NCBI RefSeq assembly: GCF_036010325.1
Contig: NZ_CP108549.1
Span: forward strand, 7,440,001 to 7,504,000
Reading direction: 5' to 3'
From: Streptomyces sp. NBC_01210
GTDB taxonomy: Bacteria; Actinomycetota; Actinomycetes; Streptomycetales; Streptomycetaceae
DNA: 64,000 bases
Shown piece after piece: positions 32,744 through 41,331 of the stretch. Both the position numbers and the translations under genes were made by a program. Position 1 is the stretch's first letter. Each line of letters opens with the position of its first letter. The notes under the pieces were generated by a model. It was not told where the DNA came from, made no database searches, and was given only the letters and a program-made list of their open reading frames with translations.

Positions 32744-34020
32744 CCAACCTGCACGACCGCCACAAGGCCGTCATCCCCGACTGGGTCGCCCTCTACTACC
32801 AGCAGCCGATCGAGATCACGCACGGCGAGGGCCGGCACGTCTGGGACGCGAACGGCAACCGCTACCTCGACTTCTTCGGCGGCATCCTCACCACCATGAC
32901 CGCTCACGCTCTCCCCGAGGTCACCAAGGCGGTGAGCGAGCAGGCCGGGCGGATCATCCACTCCTCCACGCTCTATCTCAACCGCCCGATGGTCGAGCTC
33001 GCCGAGCGGGTCGCGACCCTCTCCGGCATCCCCGACGCGCGGGTCTTCTTCACCACCTCGGGCACCGAGGCCAATGACACAGCCCTGCTGCTCGCGACCG
33101 CGTTCCGCCGTTCCAACCAGATCCTGGCCATGCGCAACAGCTACCACGGCCGGTCCTTCTCCGCGGTCTCCATCACCGGCAACCGCAGCTGGTCGCCCAC
33201 CAGCCTCTCCCCGTTGCAGACGCTGTACGTGCACGGCGGCGTCCGCACCCGCGGCCCCTACGCCCGGTTGTCCGACGCGCAGTTCATCGAGGAATGCGTC
33301 GCCGACCTCGAGGATCTGCTCGGGCAGACCCGCGGTGTCGCCGCGCTGATCGCCGAGCCCATCCAGGGCGTCGGCGGTTTCACCTCGCCGCCCGACGGTC
33401 TGTACGCGGCCTTCCGCGAGGTCCTCGACCGACACGGCATCCTGTGGATCTCCGACGAGGTGCAGACAGGCTGGGGCCGCACGGGCGAGCACTTCTGGGG
33501 CTGGCAGGCGCACGCCGAGAACGGGCCGCCGGACATGCTCACCTTTGCCAAGGGCATCGGCAACGGCATGTCCATCGGCGGTGTCGTCGCCCGCGCCGAG
33601 ATCATGAACTCCCTCGACGCCAACTCCATTTCGACCTTCGGCGGCTCCCCGGTCACCATGGCGGCCGGCGCCGCCAACCTCTCGTATCTCCTGGAGCACG
33701 ACCTCCAGGGCAACGCCCGCCGCGTCGGCGGTCTGCTGATCGAGCGGCTGCGGGCCATCGGAGCGAGTGCCGCGTCCGTACGGGAAGTACGCGGCCGAGG
33801 CCTGATGATCGGCATCGAGCTGGTCAAGCCCGGCACGGACGAGGCGAACCCCGAGGCGGCCTCGGCCGTCCTGGAGGCGGCCCGCGAGGGCGGGCTGCTG
33901 ATCGGCAAGGGCGGCGGCCACAACACCAGCGTCCTGCGCATCGCCCCGCCGCTGTCGCTGACCGTCGCGGAAGCGGAAGAAGGCGCCTCGATCCTCGAAC
34001 GGGCCCTGCACAGCGTCTAG
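32740..34020 (+). CDS. class III aminotransferase, AGXT2-like (beta-alanine transaminase candidate)
   Basis: A 426-residue PLP enzyme. The N-terminal substrate region is VWDANGNRYLDFFGGILTTM, the cofactor site is TSGTEANDTALLLAT, SDEVQTGWGRTGEHFWGW holds the PLP-binding aspartate and TFAKGIGNGMSIGGV the Schiff-base lysine. It most resembles alanine-glyoxylate aminotransferase 2 / (R)-3-amino-2-methylpropionate-pyruvate transaminase, which deaminate beta-alanine or beta-aminoisobutyrate. The GTG at 32740 overlaps the upstream stop; an upstream in-frame start at 32686 would lie inside the previous gene. It would dispose of the beta-amino acid released by the preceding enzyme. Confidence 0.87.
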   Translation: MTNLHDRHKAVIPDWVALYYQQPIEITHGEGRHVWDANGNRYLDFFGGILTTMTAHALPEVTKAVSEQAGRIIHSSTLYLNRPMVELAERVATLSGIPDARVFFTTSGTEANDTALLLATAFRRSNQILAMRNSYHGRSFSAVSITGNRSWSPTSLSPLQTLYVHGGVRTRGPYARLSDAQFIEECVADLEDLLGQTRGVAALIAEPIQGVGGFTSPPDGLYAAFREVLDRHGILWISDEVQTGWGRTGEHFWGWQAHAENGPPDMLTFAKGIGNGMSIGGVVARAEIMNSLDANSISTFGGSPVTMAAGAANLSYLLEHDLQGNARRVGGLLIERLRAIGASAASVREVRGRGLMIGIELVKPGTDEANPEAASAVLEAAREGGLLIGKGGGHNTSVLRIAPPLSLTVAEAEEGASILERALHSV

Positions 34021-34072
34021 TCGAGGACTCAGTTCATCCTCCAGTTCAGCGTACGAGAGGGAGCGCACCAGC

Positions 34073-35479
34073 ATGAGCAGCACCCGCACCTTGATCCGCG
34101 GCGGTCTGGTCATCACCGCCGCGGACGAGATCCACGCGGACGTACTGATCGAGGACGGCCGGATCGCGGCGCTCGCCGCCCATGGCTCCGCCGTGTCCGA
34201 GGCCTGGACCGCCGGCCGCACCATCGACGCGACGAACAAGTACGTCATTCCGGGCGGCGTCGACGCCCACACTCATATGGAACTGCCCTTCGGCGGCACC
34301 CACGCCTCCGACACCTTCGAGACCGGGACGCGGGCCGCGGCCTGGGGCGGCACCACCACCATCATCGACTTCGCGGTGCAGTCGGTCGGCCACGCCCTGC
34401 GCGAAGGCCTGGACGCCTGGTACGCCAAGGCCGACGCCAAGTGCGCCATCGACTACGGCTTCCACATGATCCTCTCCGACGTCAATGAGTCGTCGCTGAA
34501 GGAGATGGACAAGCTGGTGGAGGAGGGCATCACCTCCTTCAAGCTCTTCATGGCCTACCCCGGCGTCTTCTACAGCGACGACGGCCAGATCCTGCGCGCC
34601 ATGCAGCGCTCCGCCACCAACGGCGGGCTGATCATGATGCATGCCGAGAACGGCATCGCCATCGACGTCCTGGTGGAGCAGGCGCTGGCCGAGGGCCGCA
34701 CCGATCCGCGCTACCACGGCGAGGTGCGCAAGGTCCTGCTCGAGGCCGAGGCCACGCACCGAGCCATCCAGCTGGCGCGGGTCGCGGGAGCTCCGCTGTA
34801 CGTGGTCCATGTGTCGGCGGAGGAAGCCGTCGCCGAGCTGGTGGCCGCCCGCGACAAGGGGCTGAATGTCTTCGGCGAGACCTGTCCGCAGTACCTCTTC
34901 CTGTCCACCGACAACCTCGCCGAACCGGACTTCGAGGGCGCGAAGTACGTCTGCTCCACGCCGCTGCGGCCGCGCGAGCACCAGGCCGCGCTCTGGCGCG
35001 GGCTGCGGACCAATGACCTGCAGGTCGTCTCCACCGACCACTGCCCGTTCTGTTTCGAGGGCCAGAAGGAACTCGGCCGCGGCGATTTCTCCAAGATCCC
35101 CAACGGGCTGCCGGGCGTGGAGAACCGGATGGATCTGCTCCACCAGGCGGTCGTCGACGGACACCTCACCCGTCGCCGCTGGATCGAGATCGCCTGCGCG
35201 ACACCGGCCCGGATGTTCGGCCTCTATCCGAAGAAGGGCACCATCGCTCCCGGCGCCGATGCCGACGTCGTCATCTACGACCCGCACGCCGAACAGACCC
35301 TCTCGGCCGAGACCCACCACATGAACGTCGACTACTCCGCGTACGAGGGCAAGCGGGTCACCGGCCAGGTGGAGACCGTGCTGTCGCGCGGCGAAGTGGT
35401 CATCGACGGGCGGGAGTTCACCGGCCGGGCGGGACACGGCCAGTACACTCCACGCGGCACCTGCCAGTACCTCAGCTAG
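34073..35479 (+). CDS. dihydropyrimidinase (hydantoinase family)
   Basis: A 468-residue cyclic amidohydrolase opening 5,6-dihydrouracil or hydantoin rings. The binuclear zinc site has DAHTHME (His66, His68), the carbamylated bridging lysine in SFKLFMAYPG (Lys157), histidines in MMHAEN and VVHVSAEEA, and the aspartate in VVSTDHCPF. The C-terminal GLYPKKGTIAPGADADVVIY is typical. GAGAGGGAG lies upstream of the ATG. It catalyses the second step of reductive pyrimidine degradation; the operon supplies the third and fourth steps and uptake. Confidence 0.92.
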   Translation: MSSTRTLIRGGLVITAADEIHADVLIEDGRIAALAAHGSAVSEAWTAGRTIDATNKYVIPGGVDAHTHMELPFGGTHASDTFETGTRAAAWGGTTTIIDFAVQSVGHALREGLDAWYAKADAKCAIDYGFHMILSDVNESSLKEMDKLVEEGITSFKLFMAYPGVFYSDDGQILRAMQRSATNGGLIMMHAENGIAIDVLVEQALAEGRTDPRYHGEVRKVLLEAEATHRAIQLARVAGAPLYVVHVSAEEAVAELVAARDKGLNVFGETCPQYLFLSTDNLAEPDFEGAKYVCSTPLRPREHQAALWRGLRTNDLQVVSTDHCPFCFEGQKELGRGDFSKIPNGLPGVENRMDLLHQAVVDGHLTRRRWIEIACATPARMFGLYPKKGTIAPGADADVVIYDPHAEQTLSAETHHMNVDYSAYEGKRVTGQVETVLSRGEVVIDGREFTGRAGHGQYTPRGTCQYLS

Positions 35480-35496
35480 CCACTTCATCCACCTAG

Positions 35497-35541
35497 CTCG
35501 TCCAGGAACCTCATCCGGGCACCTCGTCCAGGAACCTCATC
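35497..35541 (+). repeat. 19-bp direct repeat (26-bp period) before the LLM gene
   Basis: CTCGTCCAGGAACCTCATC occurs at 35497-35515 and 35523-35541 in the 78-bp gap between dihydropyrimidinase and the LLM-family gene. It looks like a recent tandem duplication; related pieces (CTTCATCCACCTAG) stand just before. It could affect coupling between the two genes. Confidence 0.75.
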
Positions 35542-35557
35542 TAGGAGCGGCCAGGCC

Positions 35558-36559
35558 ATGGACTTCGGACTTGTCCTGCAGACCGACCCGCCGGCCTCGG
35601 CCGTCGTCGGACTGATGCGACGCGCGGAACGCAACGGCTTCCGCTACGGCTGGACCTTCGACTCGGCGGTGCTCTGGCAGGAGCCCTTCGTCATCTACAG
35701 CCGCATTCTCGAACACACGGAGAAGCTCACCGTCGGCCCGATGGTGACCAATCCGGGCACCAGGACCTGGGAGGTCACCGCCTCCACCTTCGCGACGCTG
35801 AACGACATGTACGGCAACCGCACCGTGTGCGGTATCGGACGCGGCGACTCCGCGATGCGTGTCGCGGGACGCAAGCCCAACACCCTGGCCAGGCTCGGCG
35901 AGGCGATGGGCGTCATCCGCGATCTGGCCGAGGGCCGGGAAGCCGTCGTCGACGGCCAGCCGCTGCAGCTGCCATGGGTGCGAAACGGAAAGCTGCCGGT
36001 GTGGATGGCGGCGTACGGCCCCAAGGCGCTGGCGCTCGCGGGCCAGCAGGCCGACGGGTTCATCCTCCAGCTCGCCGACCCGTATCTGACCGCGTCGATG
36101 GTCACGGCCGTACGCACCGCCGCCTCCGACGCCGGACGTGACCCCGACTCCATCACCATCTGCGTCGCCGCGCCCGCGTACGTCAGCGACGACCTCGCGC
36201 ACGCCCGTGAACAGTGCCGCTGGTTCGGCGGAATGGTCGGTAACCACGTCGCCGACCTGGTCTCCCGCTACGGCGAACACTCCGACCTGGTGCCCGAGGC
36301 CCTCACCTCGTACATCAAGGCACGCGAGGGTTACGACTACAGCCACCACGGCCGCGCCGGGAACCCGTCCACGGACTTCGTCCCGGACGAGATCGTCGAC
36401 CGCTTCTGTCTGCTGGGGCCCGCAGCGGCGCATATCGAAAAGCTGACGGCGCTGCGCGAGCTGGGCGTCGACCAGTTCGCGGTCTACAACATGCACGACG
36501 CGAAGGAAGCGACCATCGACGCATACGGCTCCGAGATCATCCCGGCACTCAACCGCTGA
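35558..36559 (+). CDS. LLM-class F420-dependent oxidoreductase (CPS_4155 / TIGR03842-like)
   Basis: A 333-residue luciferase-like TIM-barrel enzyme. MDFGLVLQTDPPASAVVGLM, LTVGPMVTNPGTRTWEVTAS, TVCGIGRGDSAMRVAGRKPN and VWMAAYGPKALALAGQQADG are characteristic. I recall this subfamily (TIGR03842) as recurring beside hydantoinase/dihydropyrimidinase genes. The reaction is not established. In this operon there is no recognisable dihydropyrimidine dehydrogenase, so an F420H2-dependent reduction of the pyrimidine ring is a reasonable hypothesis. It lies 14 nt before the NCS1 permease gene. Confidence 0.82.
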   Translation: MDFGLVLQTDPPASAVVGLMRRAERNGFRYGWTFDSAVLWQEPFVIYSRILEHTEKLTVGPMVTNPGTRTWEVTASTFATLNDMYGNRTVCGIGRGDSAMRVAGRKPNTLARLGEAMGVIRDLAEGREAVVDGQPLQLPWVRNGKLPVWMAAYGPKALALAGQQADGFILQLADPYLTASMVTAVRTAASDAGRDPDSITICVAAPAYVSDDLAHAREQCRWFGGMVGNHVADLVSRYGEHSDLVPEALTSYIKAREGYDYSHHGRAGNPSTDFVPDEIVDRFCLLGPAAAHIEKLTALRELGVDQFAVYNMHDAKEATIDAYGSEIIPALNR

Positions 36560-36573
36560 AAGGTCCAGCAGCA

Positions 36574-38121
36574 ATGACCGCGACCGTCCCGCCCGCCCCG
36601 TCCGAAGGACCGATACAGGACCTGTCGGGCCGCGTCGAGCTCGCGCCCGGCGCGGTCCCCGCCGACCATCGCTTCGTCAACGACGATCTGCTGCCCGTCC
36701 CGGTCGCGCGGCGCCGCTGGACGACATACAACTTCGCCGCGCTGTGGGTCGGCATGGCCCACAACATCCCGTCCTGGCTGCTCGCTTCGGGCCTGGTCAC
36801 GCTGGGGATGGACTGGAAACAGGCGGTGTTCACCATCAGCCTCGCCAATCTGATCGTGCTGGGGCCGATGCTGCTCACCGGGCACGCGGGACCCAAGTAC
36901 GGCATTCCCTTCCCCGTGCTCGCGCGGGCGTCCTTCGGACTGCGCGGCGCGAATCTGCCGGCGCTGATCCGGGCCGGGGTGGCCTGCGCCTGGTTCGGCA
37001 TTCAGACCTGGATCGGCGGGCAGGGCATCTTCATTCTGCTCGGCAAGATCTTCGGCGGCTGGGCCAAGGCCTCGGAGGTCGGCGGGCAGCCGTGGACGCT
37101 CTGGGTCTGCTTCCTGCTCTTCTGGGTGCTCGAACTCGCCATCATCTACCGGGGGATGGAGACGCTGCGACGGTTCGAGAACTGGGCCGCGCCCTTCGTC
37201 ATCGTCGGCGCGCTGGCGTTGCTGGTGTGGATCACCATGAAGGCGGGCGGTCTCGGACCGCTGCTCGACCAGCCCTCCAAGCTCGGCTGGGGCGCGGACT
37301 TCTGGCCGGTCTTCTTCCCCTCGCTGATGGGGATGATCGCCTTCTGGTCGACGCTGTCGCTGAACATCCCGGACTTCACGCGCTTCGGGGCGGGCCAACG
37401 CGCGCAGATCTGGGGGCAGTCGCTGGGTCTGCCGACGACGATGACGCTCTTCGCCCTGCTGTCGGTCTTCGTCACCTCCGGCTCCCAGGCGGTGTACGGG
37501 GCGGCGATCTGGGACCCGGTCGAACTCGCAGCCAAGACGGACAATGTCTTCGGACTGCTCTTCGCGCTCGTGACGGTGCTGATCGCGACGATCTCGGTGA
37601 ACATCGCGGCGAATGTCGTGTCGCCCGCCTATGACCTGGCGAATCTGGCGCCGAAGCTGATCAACTTCCGCAGGGGAGCGCTGATCACGGGCGTTGTCGG
37701 CGTCCTGATAATGCCGTGGAAGCTGACCGAGACTCCCGAGCTCTATATCTTCACCTGGCTCGGCCTGGTGGGCGGACTGCTCGGCACGGTCGCGGGCATC
37801 CTCATCGCCGACTACTGGATCGTCCGCCGTACGGCCCTCGATCTGGCCGGCCTCTACACGCCGGGGAGCCGCTACTGGTACACCTCCGGCTGGAATCTGC
37901 GCGCTGTGGCGGCGTTCGTGGTCGGTGGGCTGCTGGCGGTGGGCGGTTCGCACTCGGCGGAGGGGAAGGGGCCGTTCCCCGAGGACGGGCTGATCCCCTT
38001 CCTGAAGCCGCTCGCGAACTATGGCTGGGCGGTGGGGCTGGCGGCGTCGCTGGTGCTGTATGTGGTGCTGATGCTGCCGGAGCGGGGCCGCGCGGCAAAT
38101 TCAAGCGCGTCGGGGGTTTGA
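36574..38121 (+). CDS. NCS1-family nucleobase permease (uracil/allantoin/cytosine type)
   Basis: A 515-residue symporter with about 12 membrane segments. TTYNFAALWVGMAHNIPSWL, GHAGPKYGIPFPVLARASFG, AWFGIQTWIGGQGIF and LSLNIPDFTRFGAGQRAQIW are the NCS1 signatures lining the nucleobase site. Uracil, dihydrouracil or hydantoin uptake fits the operon. The 3' end is odd: the last codons and the TGA stop lie within the first copy of an intergenic repeat (GTTTGAG), so the final residues SSASGV are probably repeat-derived. Confidence 0.9.
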   Translation: MTATVPPAPSEGPIQDLSGRVELAPGAVPADHRFVNDDLLPVPVARRRWTTYNFAALWVGMAHNIPSWLLASGLVTLGMDWKQAVFTISLANLIVLGPMLLTGHAGPKYGIPFPVLARASFGLRGANLPALIRAGVACAWFGIQTWIGGQGIFILLGKIFGGWAKASEVGGQPWTLWVCFLLFWVLELAIIYRGMETLRRFENWAAPFVIVGALALLVWITMKAGGLGPLLDQPSKLGWGADFWPVFFPSLMGMIAFWSTLSLNIPDFTRFGAGQRAQIWGQSLGLPTTMTLFALLSVFVTSGSQAVYGAAIWDPVELAAKTDNVFGLLFALVTVLIATISVNIAANVVSPAYDLANLAPKLINFRRGALITGVVGVLIMPWKLTETPELYIFTWLGLVGGLLGTVAGILIADYWIVRRTALDLAGLYTPGSRYWYTSGWNLRAVAAFVVGGLLAVGGSHSAEGKGPFPEDGLIPFLKPLANYGWAVGLAASLVLYVVLMLPERGRAANSSASGV

Positions 38122-38353
38122 GAGCGAACCCGCTGCCGGGCGGCCTGGTCGGGGCTTCGCCCGGAACCCTGCGCCTCAATCACCGGCGAGCCTGATTTTT
38201 GCCTCCTGTCGGGCGGAAGGTCCAGCCCGTCCGGCAGGTGAGGACGAACCGGCTCACGGGAGGGTCCAGCCCGTCCGGCGTTTGAGAGCGAACCCGCTGC
38301 CGGGCGGCCTTGTCGGGGCTCCGCCCGGAACCCTGCGCCTCAATCGCCGGCGG
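38116..38353. repeat. two copies of a Streptomyces-type intergenic repeat
   Basis: A 74-bp sequence beginning GTTTGAGAGCGAACC occurs at 38116-38189 and again at 38280-38353 with about four mismatches (period 164 bp). Each copy ends in CTCAATCRCCGGCGR. Between them CCAGCCCGTCCGGC also appears twice. A third partial copy of the CTCAATCGCCGGCGGGGC end lies at 63691-63720. The 249-bp gap between the permease and SDR genes is otherwise empty. Similar elements are common between Streptomyces genes and probably act as terminators. Confidence 0.8.
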
Positions 38354-38370
38354 GGCAGATTTCCCTCCCC

Positions 38371-39165
38371 TCAGCGGCTGTTGCGCTGCGCCTCCACGAT
38401 GTCCCGGACCGTGCGGTCCGCGCCGCTCGCGCGGCGCTGGACGCGCTCGGAGAAGCCCGGGAACTGACCACCGATCGCGGTGAGCACCTTCATCTCGACC
38501 GGGGCGACGTTCACTTCGGCCCGGTCCTGTTCGATGGCGCGGAAGACGCCCGCCACGACCTGCCGGGGTGAGACCGTGCGCAGGCCCGCAGGGGCCTCCG
38601 CGCCGGTTGCCGCGAACATGCCCGCGTCCCTCACGAACCCGGGCTGGACGATCGATACGCCGACCCCGTGGTCGTGCAGATCCTGGCGCAGCGAGAGTGC
38701 GAAGCCACGCAGACCGAACTTGGTGGCGTCGTACAGCGCGGAGTACTTCGTCGCCGTCTTGCCCGACATCGAGCCGACGAACGCCAGATGTCCCCGTCGC
38801 GCCTCGACCATGGCGGGGGCGAGCAGCCGGGCCAGCATCGCGGGGGCGCGAAGGTTCACCGCCAGGGCGCGGTCGATCTGCTCCGGGGTGTAGTCCAGCA
38901 GGTCGCCGCTGGAGGGCAGCGCGGCGTTGGCGATCAGGATGTCCGTGCCAGCGGCCTCGGCGGCGAGCCGTGCCACATCCGCCGGGTCGGCGAGGTCGGC
39001 GACGATCGTGCGGGCCCCGTACCGGTCGGCGAGCGGTTCCAGCGCGTCGGGCCGGCGCCCGGTCAGTACCAACTTGGCGCCCTTTTCGGCGAGTTCGGCG
39101 GCGAGTGCGCCGCCGATACCGCCGGTGACCCCGGTCAGCAGAACGGTTGCTCCGGTGATGCGCAT
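38371..39165 (-). CDS. short-chain dehydrogenase/reductase (SDR)
   Basis: A 264-residue classical SDR. The cofactor motif is VLLTGVTGGIGGALA, the NAG-like strand is ILIANAALPSSG, and the active site is GSMSGKTATKYSALYDATK (Tyr-x3-Lys). The C-terminus contains a VSPRQVVAGVFRAIE stretch typical of bacterial YqjQ/DltE-like SDRs. GGAGGG lies 8 nt before the ATG at 39165. It is divergent from the amidase-tetR pair, with a perfect palindrome between them, so it probably belongs to the same regulon. Substrate unknown. Confidence 0.9.
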   Translation of the reverse strand: MRITGATVLLTGVTGGIGGALAAELAEKGAKLVLTGRRPDALEPLADRYGARTIVADLADPADVARLAAEAAGTDILIANAALPSSGDLLDYTPEQIDRALAVNLRAPAMLARLLAPAMVEARRGHLAFVGSMSGKTATKYSALYDATKFGLRGFALSLRQDLHDHGVGVSIVQPGFVRDAGMFAATGAEAPAGLRTVSPRQVVAGVFRAIEQDRAEVNVAPVEMKVLTAIGGQFPGFSERVQRRASGADRTVRDIVEAQRNSR

Positions 39166-39183
39166 CTGGTTACCCTCCAGTTC

Positions 39184-39201
39184 TGTTCGTTCGAACGAAC
39201 A
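39184..39201. promoter_or_regulatory. perfect 18-bp palindrome, probable TetR operator
   Basis: TGTTCGTTCGAACGAACA (39184-39201) is identical to its reverse complement. It lies centrally in the 55-bp gap between the divergent SDR and amidase starts. The TetR gene at the end of the amidase operon is the likely binder. Size and symmetry fit a TetR dimer-of-dimers site. Confidence 0.8.
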
Positions 39202-39220
39202 ATAGGGAGGCGGGGCGGTC

Positions 39221-40651
39221 GTGTCCACAGATGAATTCGCCGGACTGACAGAGCACGTACGGGAGTTGAGTGAGGGGCGGACCACGTCCGAGGAGCTGGT
39301 GACCAGCGCGATCGAGCGCATCCAGGCCAGCCAGAGCACCATCAACGCCTTCCGCTGGGTGCGCGGCGAACGGGCGCTCGACGAAGCCCGTGACGCGGAC
39401 CGGCGACTGGCGGCGGGGGAGCGCCTGCCGCTCCTCGGTGTGCCGCTCGCCGTCAAGGACGACACCGATGTGGCCGGGCTGCCCACGCTCTTCGGCTGCA
39501 ACGGTGAACTCGCCCCGGCCGCCGCGGACGGTGAAGCGGTACGCCGCCTCCGCGCGGCCGGCGCCGTGATCGTCGGCAAAACCAACTCCTGCGAACTCGG
39601 CCAGTGGCCGTTCACCGAGGGACCTGCCTTCGGAGCGACCCGTAACCCCTGGTCCACCGACCACACCCCGGGCGGCTCCTCCGGCGGCTCCGCGGCTGCC
39701 GTCGCCGCAGGGCTCGTACCCGCGGCGCTCGGCTCGGACGGCGCCGGATCGGTCCGCATCCCGGCCGCCTGGTCCCATCTCGTCGGCATCAAGCCACAGC
39801 GCGGACGCGTCTCCCTGCATCCCTACGCCGACGCCTTCCAGGGCCTCGCTGTGAACGGCCCGCTCGCCCGCACCGTCGCCGACGCCGCCCTGCTCCTCGA
39901 TGTGGTGCAGGGCCCGCACCCCGAGGATCTGCACCAGCCGGACGCGATCGACGCCTCCGCCGCCGCCCGCCGTGATCCGGGCCGGCTGCGCATCGCGCTC
40001 GCCTGGCGCCCCCCGCTCACCCTCACCCGCGCCATGCCCCACCCCGAAGTGCGCCGCGCCGTCACCGCACTTGCCGAGGCCCTCGGCCGCCTCGGCCACC
40101 AGGTGGAGGAAGCCAGACCGCGTTACGGGCTGATCGGCCTCGCCTTCGTGCCGCGCGCCACCGCCGGGATCGCCGAAGTCGCAGCCCTGCACCCCGATCC
40201 CGCCCTCCTCGACCCGCGCACGCGCAGCGCCATGCGCAACGGCCGACGGCTCGGCGGCCGTGTGGTGCGGGCCGCCCGCGCCCGTGAGGCGCGTCAGCAC
40301 CAGAGGATCGGCGCGATCTTCGACACCTACGACGTCGTGATCACCCCTACCACCGCCGCGCCGCCGCCGCGCATCGGCACCTTCGACGGTATGAGCGCCT
40401 GGCGCACCGACTCGACGATGGCGGCCGCGTGCCCGTACGCCTGGCCCTGGAACGTACTGGGCTGGCCCGGCGTCAATGTCCCGGCCGGCCTCACCGGTGA
40501 CGGACTGCCTGTCGGTGCCCAGCTGCTCGGTCCGGCCGGCAGTGAGGAGCGACTGATCTCACTCGCCGCCCAACTCGAGGCGGACCAGCGGTGGCACGAG
40601 AAGCGGCCGCCCGCCCCGGTGATCAGGGGGAGCGCGCCGGTGGAACAATGA
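39221..40651 (+). CDS. amidase signature-family hydrolase
   Basis: A 476-residue amidase. The Ser-cisSer-Lys triad is visible: LAVKDDTDVAG (Lys79), GGSSGGSAAAVAAGLVPAAL (cis-Ser153/154) and GSDGAGSVRIPAAW (nucleophile near Ser177). The family hydrolyses acyl amides, including nylon-oligomer, indoleacetamide and peptide amides; substrate is not evident. GTG start at 39221 with GGGAGG upstream. It overlaps the tetR start by 4 bp and is divergent from the SDR across the operator palindrome. Confidence 0.9.
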   Translation: MSTDEFAGLTEHVRELSEGRTTSEELVTSAIERIQASQSTINAFRWVRGERALDEARDADRRLAAGERLPLLGVPLAVKDDTDVAGLPTLFGCNGELAPAAADGEAVRRLRAAGAVIVGKTNSCELGQWPFTEGPAFGATRNPWSTDHTPGGSSGGSAAAVAAGLVPAALGSDGAGSVRIPAAWSHLVGIKPQRGRVSLHPYADAFQGLAVNGPLARTVADAALLLDVVQGPHPEDLHQPDAIDASAAARRDPGRLRIALAWRPPLTLTRAMPHPEVRRAVTALAEALGRLGHQVEEARPRYGLIGLAFVPRATAGIAEVAALHPDPALLDPRTRSAMRNGRRLGGRVVRAARAREARQHQRIGAIFDTYDVVITPTTAAPPPRIGTFDGMSAWRTDSTMAAACPYAWPWNVLGWPGVNVPAGLTGDGLPVGAQLLGPAGSEERLISLAAQLEADQRWHEKRPPAPVIRGSAPVEQ

Positions 40652-41241
40652 CCGTCATGTCCAACCCCGCCCGCTCCGCCCCGACCCGGCAGCGCATCAT
40701 CACCGCCGTCCTGCACATCATCGGCAAGGACGGCGTCGCGGCGGTCACCAACCGGCGGATCGCCAAGGAGGCGGGCGTCTCGCTCGGCTCGGTCACGTAC
40801 CACTTCGAGACCCAGCACGAGCTGCTGCGCGAGAGCCTGTTGCACTTCGTGCGCGAGGAGACCCGCCGCTTCACCGAGCTCGCGGACCAGTGCCAGAGCG
40901 ACGGCGTCGACATCGCGGGCGCCGCCGCCCTGGCCGGGCAGGTGGCGGGCGGCACGTCCTTCGACAGCGAGCACATCGCGCCCTTCGAGCTGTACGTCGA
41001 GGCCGGGCGCGACGAGCGGCTGCGGGAGGCGGCCGCAGAGGCCTTCGCGGCATACGACCGGCTGGCGGCGCAGATCCTCACCGGCCTCGGCGTCCCGGAC
41101 GCCGAGCGCCTCGCCGCGACCACCGTGGCGCTGGTGATGGGCCTGCAACTGCGCAGACTGGCTACGGGCGGGCCGGCCGAGGACCTGGTCGACGCGCTGC
41201 TGCTGCTCGCACGGGGCGCTGTCAGCCAGGACGCCGGGTAA
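40648..41241 (+). CDS. TetR-family transcriptional regulator
   Basis: A 197-residue regulator. The N-terminal HTH is RQRIITAVLHIIGKDGVAAV then TNRRIAKEAGVSLGSVTYHF; the rest is the helical ligand domain (TetR_C_6-like). The ATG at 40648 overlaps the amidase stop; an in-frame upstream start at 40591 lies within the amidase gene. By position it should repress the SDR and amidase-tetR promoters through the 18-bp palindrome, with an amidase substrate or product as possible inducer. Confidence 0.9.
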   Translation: MTVMSNPARSAPTRQRIITAVLHIIGKDGVAAVTNRRIAKEAGVSLGSVTYHFETQHELLRESLLHFVREETRRFTELADQCQSDGVDIAGAAALAGQVAGGTSFDSEHIAPFELYVEAGRDERLREAAAEAFAAYDRLAAQILTGLGVPDAERLAATTVALVMGLQLRRLATGGPAEDLVDALLLLARGAVSQDAG

Positions 41242-41331
41242 CCACCCCCACCCCGCCACCGGCTCGCGGGAGAGGCCGCCCGCCATGCCGACCGGGCGAG
41301 GCGCAGGTGGCACGCGGCCTGCCCAACCGTG

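Noticed and set aside
38371..39792. A 473-codon version of the SDR with a long N-terminal extension
   Set aside because: The extension is antisense to the amidase gene; a strong GGAGGG and the Rossmann motif support the start at 39165.
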